DNA from: an uncultured Verrucomicrobia subdivision 3 bacterium
GTDB taxonomy: Bacteria > Verrucomicrobiota > Verrucomicrobiae > Limisphaerales > CAMLLE01
DNA length: 5,552 bases
Assembly: GCA_946480555.1 (NCBI GenBank)
Contig: CAMLLE010000245.1
Location: 1 to 5,552, forward strand
Direction of reading: 5' to 3'
The number at the start of each line of letters is the position of its first letter. The first letter of the stretch is position 1. Of this stretch, positions 5,547-5,552 are shown piece after piece. A program made the translations under genes and the position numbers. Below the pieces are notes generated by a model that was given only the letters and a program-made list of their open reading frames with translations, searched no databases and was not told the origin of the DNA.

Positions 5547-5552
5547 AAAGCT

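Noticed and set aside
1..5552. CRISPR array, tRNA, rRNA, integrase/transposase, toxin-antitoxin pair or defence genes
   Set aside because: Looked for on both strands; no regularly spaced direct repeats, no tRNA cloverleaf signature, and no protein motifs of these families were seen.

Overview
The window looks like chromosomal DNA of a moderately GC-rich, Gram-negative-type bacterium. The best guess is Verrucomicrobiota (Pedosphaera/Limisphaerales-like). Reasons are the C-terminal tail of a secreted protein at the left edge (GWxLQTNS ... FFRMIRP), the near absence of Shine-Dalgarno sequences, and the palindromic or fold-back repeats in several gaps. This placement rests on recognition, not on a search. 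All genes are on the + strand and no gene-free stretch exceeds 300 bases.

Layout. 1-170 is the 3' end of an exported or surface protein, closed by a very clear rho-independent terminator (223-261). 392-1273 encodes an exported SGNH/GDSL esterase of the PAF-acetylhydrolase beta/gamma-like type. The gap 1274-1527 carries a palindromic repeat. 1528-2943 is cysS (cysteinyl-tRNA synthetase). The cysS-tmk gap is almost filled by a 147-base fold-back element (2951-3097). 3106-3747 is tmk (thymidylate kinase); an in-frame ATG at 3076 lies inside the repeat and is probably not the start. After a gap with an AT-rich inverted repeat and a possible promoter comes a small TPR protein (3910-4326). Then, 32 bases on, comes an MtnA-family sugar-phosphate isomerase (4359-5543). 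The last codons and stop of that gene lie inside another palindromic repeat (5506-5546).

How the genes work together. cysS, tmk and mtnA are housekeeping or salvage genes (translation, dTTP supply, methylthioadenosine or 5-deoxyribose salvage) with no shared pathway. The esterase and the left-edge protein act outside the cytoplasm. Only the TPR-mtnA spacing is operon-like; the other gaps are 160 bases or more, or are filled by repeats.

I see no defence system, CRISPR array, integrase, transposase, tRNA or rRNA, and no convincing new multi-gene system. What is most worth following up is the set of unrelated intergenic repeats and how two of them touch the ends of coding genes.
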